DNA of 64,000 nt from Bursaphelenchus xylophilus (lineage: Eukaryota; Nematoda; Chromadorea; Rhabditida; Aphelenchoididae), in contig CAJFCV020000002.1 in assembly GCA_904066235.2 (NCBI GenBank), forward strand, positions 3,534,001 through 3,598,000, in the 5' to 3' direction. This document shows, one piece after another, positions 1-10,958 of the stretch. The position numbers and the translations under genes were made by a program. Below the pieces are notes generated by a model, which was not told the origin of the DNA, ran no database searches, and was given only the letters and a program-made list of their open reading frames with translations. Numbering within the stretch: the first letter of the stretch is position 1; each line of letters begins with the position of its first letter.

Positions 1-69
1 GGATAGACTAGTGAGCAAAATGATGCTCAAAATTTGTGCCAAGCTTCGGCAGAATCAAAGAATTTGTTG

Positions 70-167
70 AATTGTGTCGTGGCACAATCAAATTGCTTTT
101 CAACACAGCGACGTGCATTTTCGATGCGACAACCCACATTATTTTACGGACAGACAGATAATTCATA
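70..167. repeat. family M element, decayed remnant
   Basis: The stretch ends in ACATTATTTTACGGACAGACA, a decayed copy of the family M terminus, and shares the inner text ATCAAATTGCTTTTCA..CAGCGACG with the better copy at 26785-26930. The opposite end is not recognisable. Confidence 0.6.
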
Positions 168-737
168 TTGCCATAGCCTTAATTTTCGTTTTTTCGGACC
201 CCATCCACCTCAAAAAAAAATTATTCGAGTTCCAGAAGTCGGGTCGGATCGGAATACGAAATATTTTCCTTGATTTTGAGGGCTTTCTCATATTATTATT
301 TATGGTTCCTCTCCCAATTCACTTCTCCCTCCCCCTCAAATGGCTTTTGTATTCGCCTTCATTTTCGGCGGGTTTGGGATGGTGCAATGGGTCTGCCGAA
401 GGCTTCCGGAGTAATGAAGAATTCAGGGAGATTGATGAACTTTAAAAAAACGAAAAAAAAAAAATTAAATTAAAAAAAAATTTAAATCGAAAAAATAAAA
501 TCTCTTTGATTTCGATGAAACTTGACACAAATTTGGAACACCATTTTCTAACAAATTTGTGAAACTTTTAGTTTACAACTTGCAAAAATTGGTGAGATTT
601 TTACGCCGAAGGTTTGTAAAATTTCAAAATTTTTTTCCAATGTTTGACTTCAAAAATTTGAGTGTTTACAACATAAGAGGCATACAATTTCCTCACGAAA
701 AACAGTCCTTTCCAATGGCAATCAGAAGAGCTTGACG
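168..737. other. AT-rich intergenic DNA, no gene seen
   Basis: Several short open frames overlap here but none shows a domain or credible splice structure. Around 505-610 there is a weak copy of the family F right arm (GATGAAACTTGACACAAATTT). Confidence 0.5.
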
Positions 738-900
738 CAAAAAATTTTTTTTGTCTAACCGTCTCTCCTCATTTCCCGTGATCTCTCGCAATAAGACCGT
801 CGAATATCTGGGCTCTCACCGCAAATTGTGAGCTACAGATTTCTGCGATTGATGTGTGGCCTATATACAGAAGATTTGCAGAATTTGAAGCAAATCATAA
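738..900 (-). repeat. family F arm, decayed
   Basis: On the minus strand it carries the family F signature order: a GTGGCCTATAT-like box, GAGCT..AAAT, AGATATTC-like and CTCTCGC boxes, then TGAGGAGAGAC. No terminal GGGAAGTACCCC sequence is seen. Confidence 0.6.
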
Positions 901-1403
901 AAAAAATTTATTTTGTTTTTACTGCCTTCAAGCCCTTTCAATAATCTGGCCATTGTTCGCAAATTGCATCGTATCTGCTGCTCGTTTCGAATCGAGTCGT
1001 TTCCGCGTGAGCTGATCGATTGAGTGACCAACTTCCGCCATAACGCGTCTTTTTTCGATCTTGACGGATTCCCCAGAAGAGCACGCCAAAAAAAACGAGT
1101 TCAAAACCCCGCTGGCTATTCGTTGAAGACGACGACGCTTGTTTGTTTTGTTGTGGGGAAAAACGGGGATGAGCGGTAAACAACAAATTGACTAAACGAA
1201 CATGGAGGGATACGATAAATAGAAAAACTTTGAGTACATTTAGCATAACCAAAGTACTAGTTAGTTCGCAATCTCGCTGGAGTACGTACAGAAGACAGTA
1301 CGACGTTTCATACTCATTTTTAACGTAGAAGGTAATGTTCCGATAAAACAGCATTTTTACGCACGAATCTGCCAGAAATGTGTTTTCTCTGATCATCGGC
1401 GTT
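901..1403. other. intergenic, no gene seen
   Basis: A 152-codon open frame on the minus strand spans this stretch, but it has no recognisable domain, signal peptide or splice context, and I treat it as chance. Confidence 0.4.
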
Positions 1404-1562
1404 TCACCTGCTCTCTCGGCGACAAAGTTTGTTGAATATCTCGGGAGCCCCTTTAAAGCGCAACCTAAGACTTTCGGGAATTGATATGTGGCCTATGCCA
1501 GAAATGTGTGCAAAATTTGAAGAAAATCTGAGCGTCGCACTTGCCGTACTTCCCTTCTCAAT
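1404..1562 (-). repeat. family F arm with terminus
   Basis: It carries the F arm text in reverse and ends in AATCTGAGCGTCGCACTTGCCGTACTTCCC, close to the F terminus GGGAAGTACCCCAAGTGCGAC in reverse complement. Confidence 0.7.
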
Positions 1563-1696
1563 TTTGTGTGAAGTTCTAGAATAAAAGTATAAAATTAGGG
1601 GTATCCTTGTTACACAGTCTTGATGGATTTTTAAAATACGACTTCTCGGTCCTTCACTCACACGACGGATAGTGATTCTGCAGGTAGACATTGTTT

Positions 1697-2045
1697 ACTA
1701 GTCCGTTCGCAGTCTCTGGAGTGATTGTTGGCGTTTGCACAGTGCAGAAAAGGCAGAGTGCGATCGACAGTCCAGAAACGCCTATTGCACGGTGGAAAAG
1801 CAAGAAAATGCACAATGCAAAGTCAGCTTTTGTTTTCTCACAGTGCATGCCGTCGAAATCCCTTCAGCGGCTTTGCACACGGACTGCAAGTTTTTCAATG
1901 TGAGAAAACGAAAGTGCACTGTGCTCTGTGCAATTTCTTGCTTTTTGCACCGTGCAATAGGCTCTTGTGGGCTGTCTCACACCCTAACTTTTTCTGAACA
2001 GTGCAAACGCAAAAACCACTCCAGCGAATTTGCGAAGGGTCTAGT
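1697..2045. repeat. family C foldback carrying P cores
   Basis: The element starts ACTAGTCCGTTCGCAG and ends TTTGCGAAGGGTCTAGT. Each end continues as an imperfect inverted copy of the other: CTCTGGAGTGATTGTTGGCG at the left matches CGCAAAAACCACTCCAGCG at the right. The two halves of about 170 bp each contain GCACNGTGC or near-variant cores, the phrase GCCTATTGCACGGTG or its complement, and a GGGTGCGAGCGACAG-type box. It is an inverted dimer, with no coding capacity. Confidence 0.75.
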
Positions 2046-2082
2046 AAAAAACACAAACTTTACCTGGAGAGGAGTTTAGCGT

Positions 2083-2176
2083 ATTTATTTTCTTTAAATT
2101 TTGCACACCCATCGGGCATAGACCACATATTAATTCCTGAAAGTCTTCGCTCGCTCCTTACAGAAGCAGCCGAGAT
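2083..2176 (+). repeat. family F arm fragment
   Basis: AAATTTTGCACACCCATCGG, then GACCACATATTAATTCCTGA and GCAGCCGAGATAT match the first 90 bp inside a full family F end. It is cut off by the adjacent family M element. Confidence 0.7.
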
Positions 2177-2177
2177 A

Positions 2178-2336
2178 TCAGTCTGTCGGGAAAATAACGG
2201 CGGATCGTCGCGCCTCGGAATCGCTCATCATCGCTTTGCGACTGCAAGCCGCGGCTTGGGATTTGGTGCGCGATAGCGGCGAGGCGAGACATTTTTCTGC
2301 GACGATCCGCCGTTATTTTTCCGACAGACTGATATT
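2178..2336. repeat. family M inverted-repeat element, full length
   Basis: It begins CAGTCTGTCGGGAAAATAACG and ends CGTTATTTTTCCGACAGACTG. The terminal repeat extends inward (GGCGGATCGTCG against CGACGATCCGCC), so the element could fold almost end to end. It has no open frame of its own. Confidence 0.85.
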
Positions 2337-2837
2337 CAACAATCTTTGCGGCCGAGAGGGGACGCGGTCAGAGAAGAACTCTTTTTGGCCGTATCTTTGC
2401 CAGCTCTTACTACACTAAAAACTCATCAAACGCCCATCAAAAAGTCCCCTTTCAAGAACCCCTGTACAGTAAGCCCAGAGCCAAAAATAACTCAAACACC
2501 ATTTACTCTGCGGTTGACCATTTACTCTTCCATCTCCCCAAAATTTATCCAAATTACTGCCCCACTAAAAAAATGTTGTCTGATCACTTCCCATCGCGTT
2601 TTTCCAGCTAATTCAAATTGTTTTGCATTCAAAGTCAACGCCAACCCATAAACAGGGCAATAAAATAGTAGTTTACAAGTGGACGTCACGGATTTCCGCG
2701 GATTGATTGTTAAGCCGCGCGCCAGTCCGCTAATATACAACCAGTAGTAAAGAAAGTCGACAAACGGAAAAATATGCGAGCTGGGAAGAAAAAAGCAAAG
2801 AAAAAAGTTATAGTAGATTACAAGCGAGGTACGGTAT
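2337..2837. other. intergenic, no feature seen
   Basis: A short F-like tail (GCCGAGAGGGGACGCGGTCAG) is at the left edge. The rest holds no recognisable gene or RNA. Confidence 0.4.
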
Positions 2838-2945
2838 CTGTCCGTCGGGAAAATAATGAGCGCTCCGTCGCATGGAAAATCGCATGATTGCCGAGAAAAT
2901 TGTTTCGTGGCAAAATCGAATTTCTTTTCACTTCAGCGACCCGAT
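2838..2945. repeat. family M element, truncated
   Basis: GTCGGGAAAATAATGAGCGC and the inner GCCGAGAAAATTG..TTTTCACTTCAGCGAC are family M text. The distal terminus is missing. Confidence 0.7.
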
Positions 2946-3455
2946 TATAGGACTAATAGTCCTGCCTAGAGTACCCTTATAAAACTACGTTAACCATTGT
3001 GGCTATATGCAATTTGGATGACGGATTTTCTGAATCGTCTTTTCGCGGCGAGACCTTTGCAATGCAAACGCAATTCATCAAAATACTAACACAAATAAAT
3101 AGTATTAAACGTACTCGTTGACCTATAAAGGGCATAATTAACAAAAGTAAATGTCTTAATTTCAAAATCAATGTTGACCGCGCTGATCCGGTGTTGCGAA
3201 CACAAAAAGAGTCGCCTCTCTTTCTTCCCTTCCGTCTGGGGTCAGTGGAAACAGAAGAAAGTGAGTGAATTTTTGTTAGCGGACCATTACAAAAATTGGG
3301 TCGCCAACGAGATTCGGTTAATTCGCTTTCATCTAATGAAACTTTTGCGACAAATTTGAATCCACCCCCTCGGGAGGGGGAAACCGATGGGCGGTTCATA
3401 CCGGAATTGAGAAACCATTTAGAAATGATTGAAATAGTAAAAAAATTAACCAAAA
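2946..3455. other. intergenic, no gene supported
   Basis: A 168-codon minus-strand open frame spans this stretch but runs into the mariner terminal repeat, so it is not a natural gene as read. Confidence 0.35.
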
Positions 3456-3457
3456 TA

Positions 3458-4756
3458 CAGGGTGGGCCAAAAAAAATGGACAAAATTAAAAGTCGGTGTA
3501 TCCCGGCACGAATACCGTAATCAACGGAAAGGAAGATAGTTTTATAATTGTCAACTATCCTACTTTATCACAACTATTTAACTTTTTTATATACTTTTGT
3601 TGAACCGTTGATACAAGCCAAAATGCTAGACCAGTCCATATTCTGACTACGTTTTCCGAAAATTTTATGAGTCCAAAAATCTTCAATGACCTGAACGTCT
3701 ACGACCAGCCCAAACCTGGTGGTTGACTGTTTATCATGATACTAAGGGGAGCCCACAGAAGCAAAAAAGCTGATAGTATTCTATTAATTTCGCTCCAGCA
3801 GTTCTCAACGTGATCCACAAGACGTCCATCTAGATAATTCTAGATTTTTGAGATAATTGACATTTAAGAGTCGCAGGGCAGCCCGGCTCATGCTATTGAT
3901 AGCAAAAAGTGGTCACTGTAAGACATCTAACATTGCTTTACATGGACCAGCAGTTGATTTGATAATAGCTTGCATCAGCCGTGCGCAGACCTTAAAAAAT
4001 TCCAGCCGGCTATACCCAGAGACGCTGATATTTTTTGATCAGAAAATTTTTCTTTTTTGTTGGCGTTTTTTAACGTGCCGGATAACTATGACGGGATACT
4101 TTTATATCAAGGTGATACGACCCTTTTCTTCCATTTTAAGTCAGTTTCATAAAATGAGGATGCAGCTAGCCTTCAGAATCCATGTATTATTGCGATGACC
4201 CATCAAAAAGTCAAAAAAATCGATTTTTTGCTTGCGATCTTGCTGATTGAGTGGTACTGTTGTCAAAAATGCGCTTAGTATATTCATCGTAGAGTAGTAA
4301 ACACCGTATGGGGATAATTAGTTTCAAAATGTTCACCACGTTTGGTAGAGCATCGATTTTCCGAAAGCGCCCAAATGAAGCTCGATTTTCCCTGGCCGAG
4401 TGTCTAACTTCTGGTCACTGGTTCTTCATTTTCCGAAAAGCTTGCGTTAAATCCTTTTAAAGCCTAAGGGGACATGTCTCCTAGATTTTCGTAGACCGCT
4501 TGGTATGTCTTTACAGCAACTCTAAAAAATTTAGGGGTAAGAACTTTTGAAGTTTTTGTCGCGGGAATTGGCGCGCTGACCCGGTGACCTTCCTGCAACC
4601 GTATGTTAGAAACTTCTGCAGATAGGAAAAAAATTCTACAGTAAATATGTTACATTAACACAGTACTTTCATGCCATATATACATTTTTTCACAAACTGT
4701 TTCATGGCAGGAAAAATCGAAGAAAAATTAATGTCCATTTTTTTTGGCCCACCCTG
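3458..4756. mobile_element. mariner-like DNA transposon, inactive copy
   Basis: The element is bounded by a perfect terminal inverted repeat of about 25 bp. It starts CAGGGTGGGCCAAAAAAAAT, followed by GGACA, and the reverse complement ends at 4756. A TA dinucleotide flanks each side (3456-3457 and 4757-4758). Length (1299 bp), terminus and TA target duplication all fit the Tc1/mariner superfamily. Neither strand has a transposase-length frame: the longest internal frame is 113 codons, and reading the minus strand through gives stretches broken by many stops. I infer a dead autonomous copy or an internally diverged derivative, and cannot point to the catalytic triad. Confidence 0.85.
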
Positions 4757-4796
4757 TATGTAAATTTTTGGAAAAAATTGAAATTTGAGCTAACAA

Positions 4797-5235
4797 GGGA
4801 GGCACCCCAAGTGCAACACTCAGATTTTCTTTAAATTTTGCACCCTCATTAGATGTAGACCACATATCAACTCCTGAAAGTTTTAGCACGTGCATTGCAG
4901 GGAGAGCCGAGATATTCAGCGACCTTTATGGCCGAGGGAGCACGCAAAAGGCGGAGAGTGGACAGAGAAAAACACTTTTTGGCCGTACCTTTGCCAATTT
5001 CGCGTGGAAAAAATGAATTTTTTGTGAGAAGTTATCCTCTACGCTATAAATAGGTAAGCAACGTTTCATGCCAAAATTCGTCAGGAAGTGTCACATTTTC
5101 ACCAACTTTCGACCTAAAAATCTCGATCGTTTCTGCAAAGCGCGAGCTAGAAGTCTCGTAAACGTCATAGAAAAATTTATTCTAAATTTGTGACAAGTTC
5201 CACCAAAATATGAGCGGTACTTCAACTGTAAGCCA
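4797..5235 (+). repeat. family F foldback, copy 1 of a head-to-head pair
   Basis: It starts GGGAGGCACCCCAAGTGCAACACTCAGATTTTC and proceeds through GACCACATATCAACTCCTGA, GCCGAGATATTCAGCGACC and GAGCACGCAAAAGGCGGAGAG. The right end is degraded to GAGCGGTACTTCAACTG. The copy at 5460-5900 is its inverted partner. Confidence 0.8.
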
Positions 5236-5459
5236 ACGAAATTTCTAGAGTGATATTTTTAATTTTGAAAAACGGCTGACCCTTAAAAGTGCGAAACAAG
5301 GAAAAATAAAAATTACCGCATCCACTTTTACAAATTTCACGGTCTAATAACGCAAACTTCTTGGAGAAGAAACAAATCGAAGTGATTGATCCAAGAAATG
5401 TCGCGAAGTGAAACTTCCCGGTTCATTTTCGGCACGTACACTAACAGGAAAAGAAATGG

Positions 5460-5900
5460 AATTTCGGAATTTCGACGCTTAGATTATGATGAAACTTGGC
5501 ACAAACTTACAATAAATTTTTCTAAGACATATACGAGACTTCTAGCTCGCGCTTTCCAGAAACGACCGAGATTTTTAGGTTGAAATTTGGCGAAAATGTG
5601 ACACTTCTTGACGAATTTTGGCATGAAACGTTGCTTACCTATTTATAGCGTAGAAGATAATTTTCCCACAAAAAAATTCATTTTTTCAAAACGAAATTGG
5701 CAAAGATACGGCCAAAAAGTGTTTTTCTCTGTCCACTCTCCGCTTTTTGAGTGCTCTCTCGGCCATAAATGTCGCTGAATATCTCGGCTCTCTCTGCAAA
5801 GCACGAGCTAAAACTTTCAGGGATTGGTATATGGCCCATGCACGACGGGTGTGCAAAATTTAAAGAAAATCTGAGTGTTGCACTTGGGGTACTTCCCTCC
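5460..5900 (-). repeat. family F foldback, copy 2 (inverted)
   Basis: Reading the minus strand from 5900 gives GGGAAGTACCCCAAGTGCAAC and the same order of boxes as at 4797. The text around the CCTATTTATAGCG box matches copy 1 in reverse, so 4797-5900 forms a large imperfect inverted repeat with an unrelated centre near 5240-5460. Confidence 0.8.
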
Positions 5901-5904
5901 ATGC

Positions 5905-6150
5905 CGGGCAGGTGTGACGCTCAGATTTTCTTCAAATTTTGCACACACTTCGTCCATACGGCACATATCAATTCCCGAAAGTTTTAGCTCGCGCTTTGTA
6001 GGGACAGCCGAGATATTACCTTTATGGCCAGAGAGCACGCAAAACGCGGATCACAGACAAACACAGTTTTTGGCCATACCTATGCCATTTTCGTATGGAA
6101 AAAATGATTTTTTGTGGAAATATGATCCTCTACGGTAGAAATAAGTACGA
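5905..6150 (+). repeat. family F arm, copy 3
   Basis: GTGACGCTCAGATTTTCTTC starts a third copy directly beside copy 2. It runs through GCACATATCAATTCCCGAAA and GAGAGCACGCAAAACGCGGA and fades after about 240 bp. Confidence 0.7.
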
Positions 6151-6987
6151 AACTTCGAGCAAAACGCATTTTAAAAATCCCTTTTGTACCTCGAACATTC
6201 CCAAACAAACCCGTTTCCAAGATAAATTACTAAATTTCCCTCAAAAAATCTCCACCTTCGCTTATTAATCGTCTGCGAAAACGCTCTCCTCTTACTCGTA
6301 TTTTGATTAATTTTTCTCAAGTTCTCCCCTCAATATGTGTCAATCTCACTTTTTCCGGATATTCAAAAAAATTCTCCGTTCCTGATCAAAATCTAGCGGA
6401 AATTTGACGAGATCCGCAAAAATCCGCTAATAATTGCGCAAGGAAAAGGATAACATTTATGCGGCTTGTTGATGGATTACCTAGAATTGATGGTTGAATA
6501 AGAAAACAAAATTATCTTGGGGAAATCGAAATTGAGAGAACTCAGGGAAAATTAACAAAACTGTGGAAAAATAGGCAGACATCAAGTAACAAGGTATTTT
6601 AAAAAGCTCGAAAAACCTGAATATCTAAGAATCTTCTGTTTTATTCGTCTCAAATCCAATCTCAATCCCAAAAACCGCAGTTTTAGGGATTTTTTGATAT
6701 TATACTTGATAAAAAGTCTTACTACCAGCCAACCTTCTATAAAATCGCTAGAAAATCAGTTTAAATTTTAGCACTAGACCGTGTAGAGCCTATTACAGCC
6801 ATCTCCTACCCACTTTCCTTTCAAATCCCCTAAAATCCTAGAATGAGACGAAAAGCCACAAGATTATCGGAAAAGGGCGAAGTGTCCGCGGATTTGTTTG
6901 GCGCTTTTCTCCACAAAAATATTTTCGCCGGCTCGCCAAGGAAGCACATTTTAATATTCGGGCCAGCGTGAAGGTGGTGTAAATAGA
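6151..6987. other. upstream region of ash-2, no gene seen
   Basis: This AT-rich stretch has no supported coding frame. The last 100 bp before the ash-2 start codon is less AT-rich and may hold the promoter and leader, but I see no specific element. Confidence 0.4.
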
Positions 6988-9900
6988 ATGTCTTCCAAAG
7001 TTCGGAGCCGCCGGGTCGAGATCAAGGAAGAGCCCATGCCCACGGAGGTGTGCTATTGGTAAGATTTTCCTGTTTTCTCTGAATTTTAGGAGTTTCGACG
7101 AATCTTCTGGCTGAATTGTAGTATAATACTCGTTCTTTCAATCGATAATTAATTCGAGATAATTGCAGTAATGGGAAGAGAGATTTGGGCACAATGGAAC
7201 TACATTGTAATGGGTGCAAGAAGTGGTTCCATCAGAAATGCTTGCGCTATCTCAAGGAATTGTATGTTTTTCTTTGGACTTTTGGGTGTTTAGGTGGATT
7301 ATGGGCTGGTCCAACTGTTGAGAACTGAATCGGAGTGCAATCTGAGTTTTTTTTTGTAGTTAGAGCTGTTTTATCTTACACATGAGAGCTGATATTGAAT
7401 TCTTAAATATTTTATGTATTTTTAGTTATGGCTTGCCGTTTATGGTCTGTTATGTCTTTTACTGCGGAGATTGTGCCAGTGACAAGCAAGAAAGTTGGAC
7501 AGCCAAGCAGTGCAGTAAGTTTCTTGAATTGTTTTTTCTGGTTTTAGATGAAGACATGGTTAATAAAAATTATGGATACGGATGGACCCAAACTGATGGG
7601 CTTCGCTCTCATTGGTCTTTTTATTTCCTTGTGGGACTTCCGAGCCGCAGAAGACTTTGTTTTTATAAAGAAGGGAATCCTTTTCGTTCAAGTGTAATAT
7701 AATTTTCCAGATTTTTCCCACATGTGTCTGATGGCATTGGCCAATATGATCGTAAATAAGGTCAAAGACACTCACGGTGAGGATGCGGATCTTGCCGACA
7801 TCATCAAGAACTCAGATCCGATCTATTTTGATGTGGACAAGGAGATTATCCCATTCTTCGAGGAGAATTGGGAAAGTTTGTCGCCGCTTCCGCGCCGCGT
7901 CAAGAACACATGGCACGCCACAATTGTGAAGACCCTGTCCCAATGTACCGATCTGTTCGTGCAGCATGAGGATCGGGAAGCCGAGTTTACGCTCAGAGAA
8001 CGGGATCTTTTGACGATCGGGCCGATGCATAAGGCCGTCAGACAGGTGGGTATTTTCTCAAAGTGAGGTTATTGTTCAATGTTTAGCTTGGAAAACGACC
8101 GGCAGCCAGTCAAGTGACCAGTGCGGCCGACAGCAACGAGGATTCGGATGGGCCCAAGACGAGGGGCGCTTCCAAGAGAAAACAGGTCGAAAATGTGCTC
8201 ACTCCGGCCCCGAAACGATACAGAACGTAAGGATAGATGGTTTATTAATTCCTCAATCGGATGAAAATCACAGAGCGATCAAATATTTCGTGGACGAAAA
8301 GAATTTTTTTATTTTTATGTTGATTTAGCCTAAAATGTTGGAAAAATGTCTGAAACTGGATGTTTCAACGAATGTTTTGGCGTTTAGTGGTTGTTAATGG
8401 AACCATTGGAGATTACTGAGTATTATAGACTTTATTTTTCTTTCAAATCCATCTTGGATTTATATTGTTTTAGGGACTTTTCTCATGTCAAGGCGAAAAT
8501 GAAGTATTTTTCGCAAAAAAATCTACTTTTTCTTGGTTTTTGATGTTTGTTCAGCTATGTTATGGTATTTACTGTCTTATAGGTATATAATGAATTTGAT
8601 TTTTGTCCGAATTTTGCCATCTTTGGCGATTTTTCATAATTTTTTTACCTAAAATAATATTTTTTATGTCCTCTAAAATAACATTTTTCCAGCACCGGCA
8701 ACTCAGACAACACCCCACTCAACGAAGGAGTCAATGTGAACGCCGAGACCCCATTCAATCGAGGAGAAATTCGATATTATCCAGCAGAAGAGGACCCATT
8801 CTCCGGAGAGAAGTAAGTTCTCACCCAAAATTTTTTATTTTTCCGAATTTAGAGCGAAAGGATCCCGCGATTCGGAAGCCAGCGATGATTCCCAATCAAG
8901 AGTGGTCCACCCGGCCAATTATCGGGTTGTTTTACCGTCCGTTGTCATGTTATCATCAAATGATCGTGCATATCAGGTGGGGGTTTTAATTCGGGTTTTT
9001 TGGTTTTTAGGTGATTTTGAGAGATTTCAAGAGCGGATTGGAGTAAAATACGGTTTTTGGCACTCAGAGGTTACTGCAATTTTGGATTTTGAGATTTCTT
9101 GGGTTATCCTGAACAAAAAGTTTTGATTTAAAATTTTGTGGGGCTTTGGAGCTTCAGGGATTTTTTAAGGAAGTTTAGTATGAGAAATCGAGGGTATAGG
9201 GTATTCGTCCATTGGAGGTTACTGTAATTTTTTTGTTAAAAAAATTTTTTTTTTATTTTTTTGTTGGTAATTTTGGACAATTTTGTTGTAAATTATGGTA
9301 AAATACGTCCGTATAATTTTACGTTATCTGAGTTGTATGTCTCATACTAAAATTCAAGTTTTCCCATAAAAAAAAATTTTTTTTTGAGGTTTTTTGAGAA
9401 GTTTCGAATTTCGTGTTTTAGCTTAAAGTTGACAACGACGGACTCACAATCACCGGAAATGGAGGCTACGCCATGGCCAGAGCCACTCATCCCGTCTCCA
9501 GAGGCCGATGGTACTTCGAAGTGGAGTTTGTGAAACAGCCAAACGACTCACATATCCGGATTGGATGGGCGCAAGGATGCTGTAAGAAGAGTTTTTAAAT
9601 TTTTTATTTCGGTTTTTTTCTGAGGGCGTTGTTTAGTGGTTTGGAGAAGTTAGAAAATTGATTTGGCCGTTTTTTCGATTTTGTTCAAAAAAAAAATTTT
9701 TCGGCAAAAAATCTCGAAAATTTGTGAAGTTTGAACGCTAAAAAATTACTATGCGTGTGAGAAAATGCTGTTCTATAGTTGCGCCAATTTTTATCGAGAT
9801 TGAAAAAAAATTTTTTAGGTACCTAAAATAATTTTTTTACGATTTTTTGCCTTATTTTTTAAAATTTTTGAAAGTTTTCTAATGTTATTTTTGTTTTTCG

Positions 9901-10958
9901 TCTAATTTTCAGCCCATATTTTCCATTTTCAGCCCCCCTCCAAGCCTGCGTCGGCTACAGCAAACTGTCCTACGGCTGGCGCTCCCTAAAAGGCACCGCT
10001 TTCCACGACGGCTACGGCCACACGTACGCCCCGCCCGGCTACAAGCAGGGCGACATCCTCGGCTGCCTGATCGACCTCCCCGACCTGGAAGCGCAGCTGG
10101 ACGGCGGACGCACAATAGGCTCAATTCTGCCGTCATCCCACAAAGAGGACTTGTTGATCAAGTTCAAAAACCACTTTGTTTTCCAAGAACACGATGATCC
10201 CCAGGTCGCCAGCCTCAAGCTCACCGAACTCCCGGGCAGTAAAGTGAGTTTTTTAGGGAGTTTATCGAGTTGAAGAAGAGGTTTAAAGGGGAATAACGCG
10301 AAAATAAGCGAGTTTTGGGGAGAAATCAGGATTTTTTGACGAAAAAATGAATTTTTGGTATTGTTATATACTTTTTTTGGCCGTTTTTGAGTGGTCTGGC
10401 AGTTATATTGAATGAAAAATAGATTCAAAGTGTTTTTAGATGGATTTTAGTGGCGTTTTTAACTTTTTTCGGAGCGGGGATTCGAACCCGCAATGTTTTG
10501 AATGGCAGGCTAACAACTTACCCATTGCGCCAAAATGACACATGGCCTAAAATACGGCCAAATAAAAATTTGAATATTTGTAGAGTAATTTTAGACCAAT
10601 ACACGTTATAATTACTGTATTTTACCATCCTTTACGATTTTTGAAAAAAAATTTTCTGGTTTTAAAAAAATTTTTTTAGATTGAATTTTTCCTCAACGGC
10701 CGCTCCAAAGGGATCGCTTTCACCGACATCTACGAAGGTGCCTATTATCCAGCAGTTTCGATGTTCCACGACGCCACAGTCCGCGTCAACTTCGGCCCCA
10801 AGTTCAGGTATCCAATGCCCAAAAACACTCGTCCCATGGCCCAAAGACCCGACGAAATGGCCATAGAACAGTGTCTGGTGGACCTCTGCGACCTGGTGAA
10901 GCATCAGCATGAGGAAGAGGCCCATCGGATCACCGCCATCCCCGAAACGACGGATTAA
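6988..10958 (+). CDS. ash-2: ASH-2, core subunit of the COMPASS/MLL histone H3K4 methyltransferase complex
   Basis: There are ten exons: 6988-7058, 7169-7261, 7426-7514, 7711-8045, 8087-8226, 8693-8812, 8853-8976, 9422-9581, 9933-10243 and 10680-10958. They total 1722 bases, or 573 residues. An N-terminal PHD-like zinc module has Cys22, Cys24, Cys37, Cys40, His45, Cys48, Cys68 and Cys71. A winged-helix region follows (about 80-190), then a charged linker ending in SKRKQ. A SPRY domain runs from about 325 to 520 with GGYAMARATHPVSRGRWYFE, GWRSLKGTAFHDGYG and GDILGCLIDLP. The C-terminal helix around AIEQCLVDLCDLV fits the DPY-30 binding motif. In the family, ASH2 binds RbBP5 and DPY-30 and stimulates H3K4 methylation in the nucleus. 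In exon 9 an upstream TTTTCAG is also possible, but only the second acceptor keeps the SPRY frame. The length is as expected for a nematode ASH-2. Confidence 0.95.
10471..10541 (-). pseudogene. tRNA-like sequence inside ash-2 intron 9
   Basis: On the minus strand there is a good A box (TGGCGCAATGG, 10522-10532) and a perfect B box (GGTTCGAATCC, 10478-10488) at tRNA spacing. A CTGCCAT loop would give a GCC (Gly) anticodon. The acceptor ends (TGTCATT and GCTCCG) do not pair and the anticodon stem is poor. It is most likely a decayed tRNA or a tRNA-derived element. Transcription by RNA polymerase III is conceivable but unproven. Confidence 0.6.

Noticed and set aside
3857..4198. 113-codon frame inside the mariner-like element as a transposase
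   Set aside because: No helix-turn-helix or DDE/D pattern can be seen, and the frame is far shorter than a mariner transposase.
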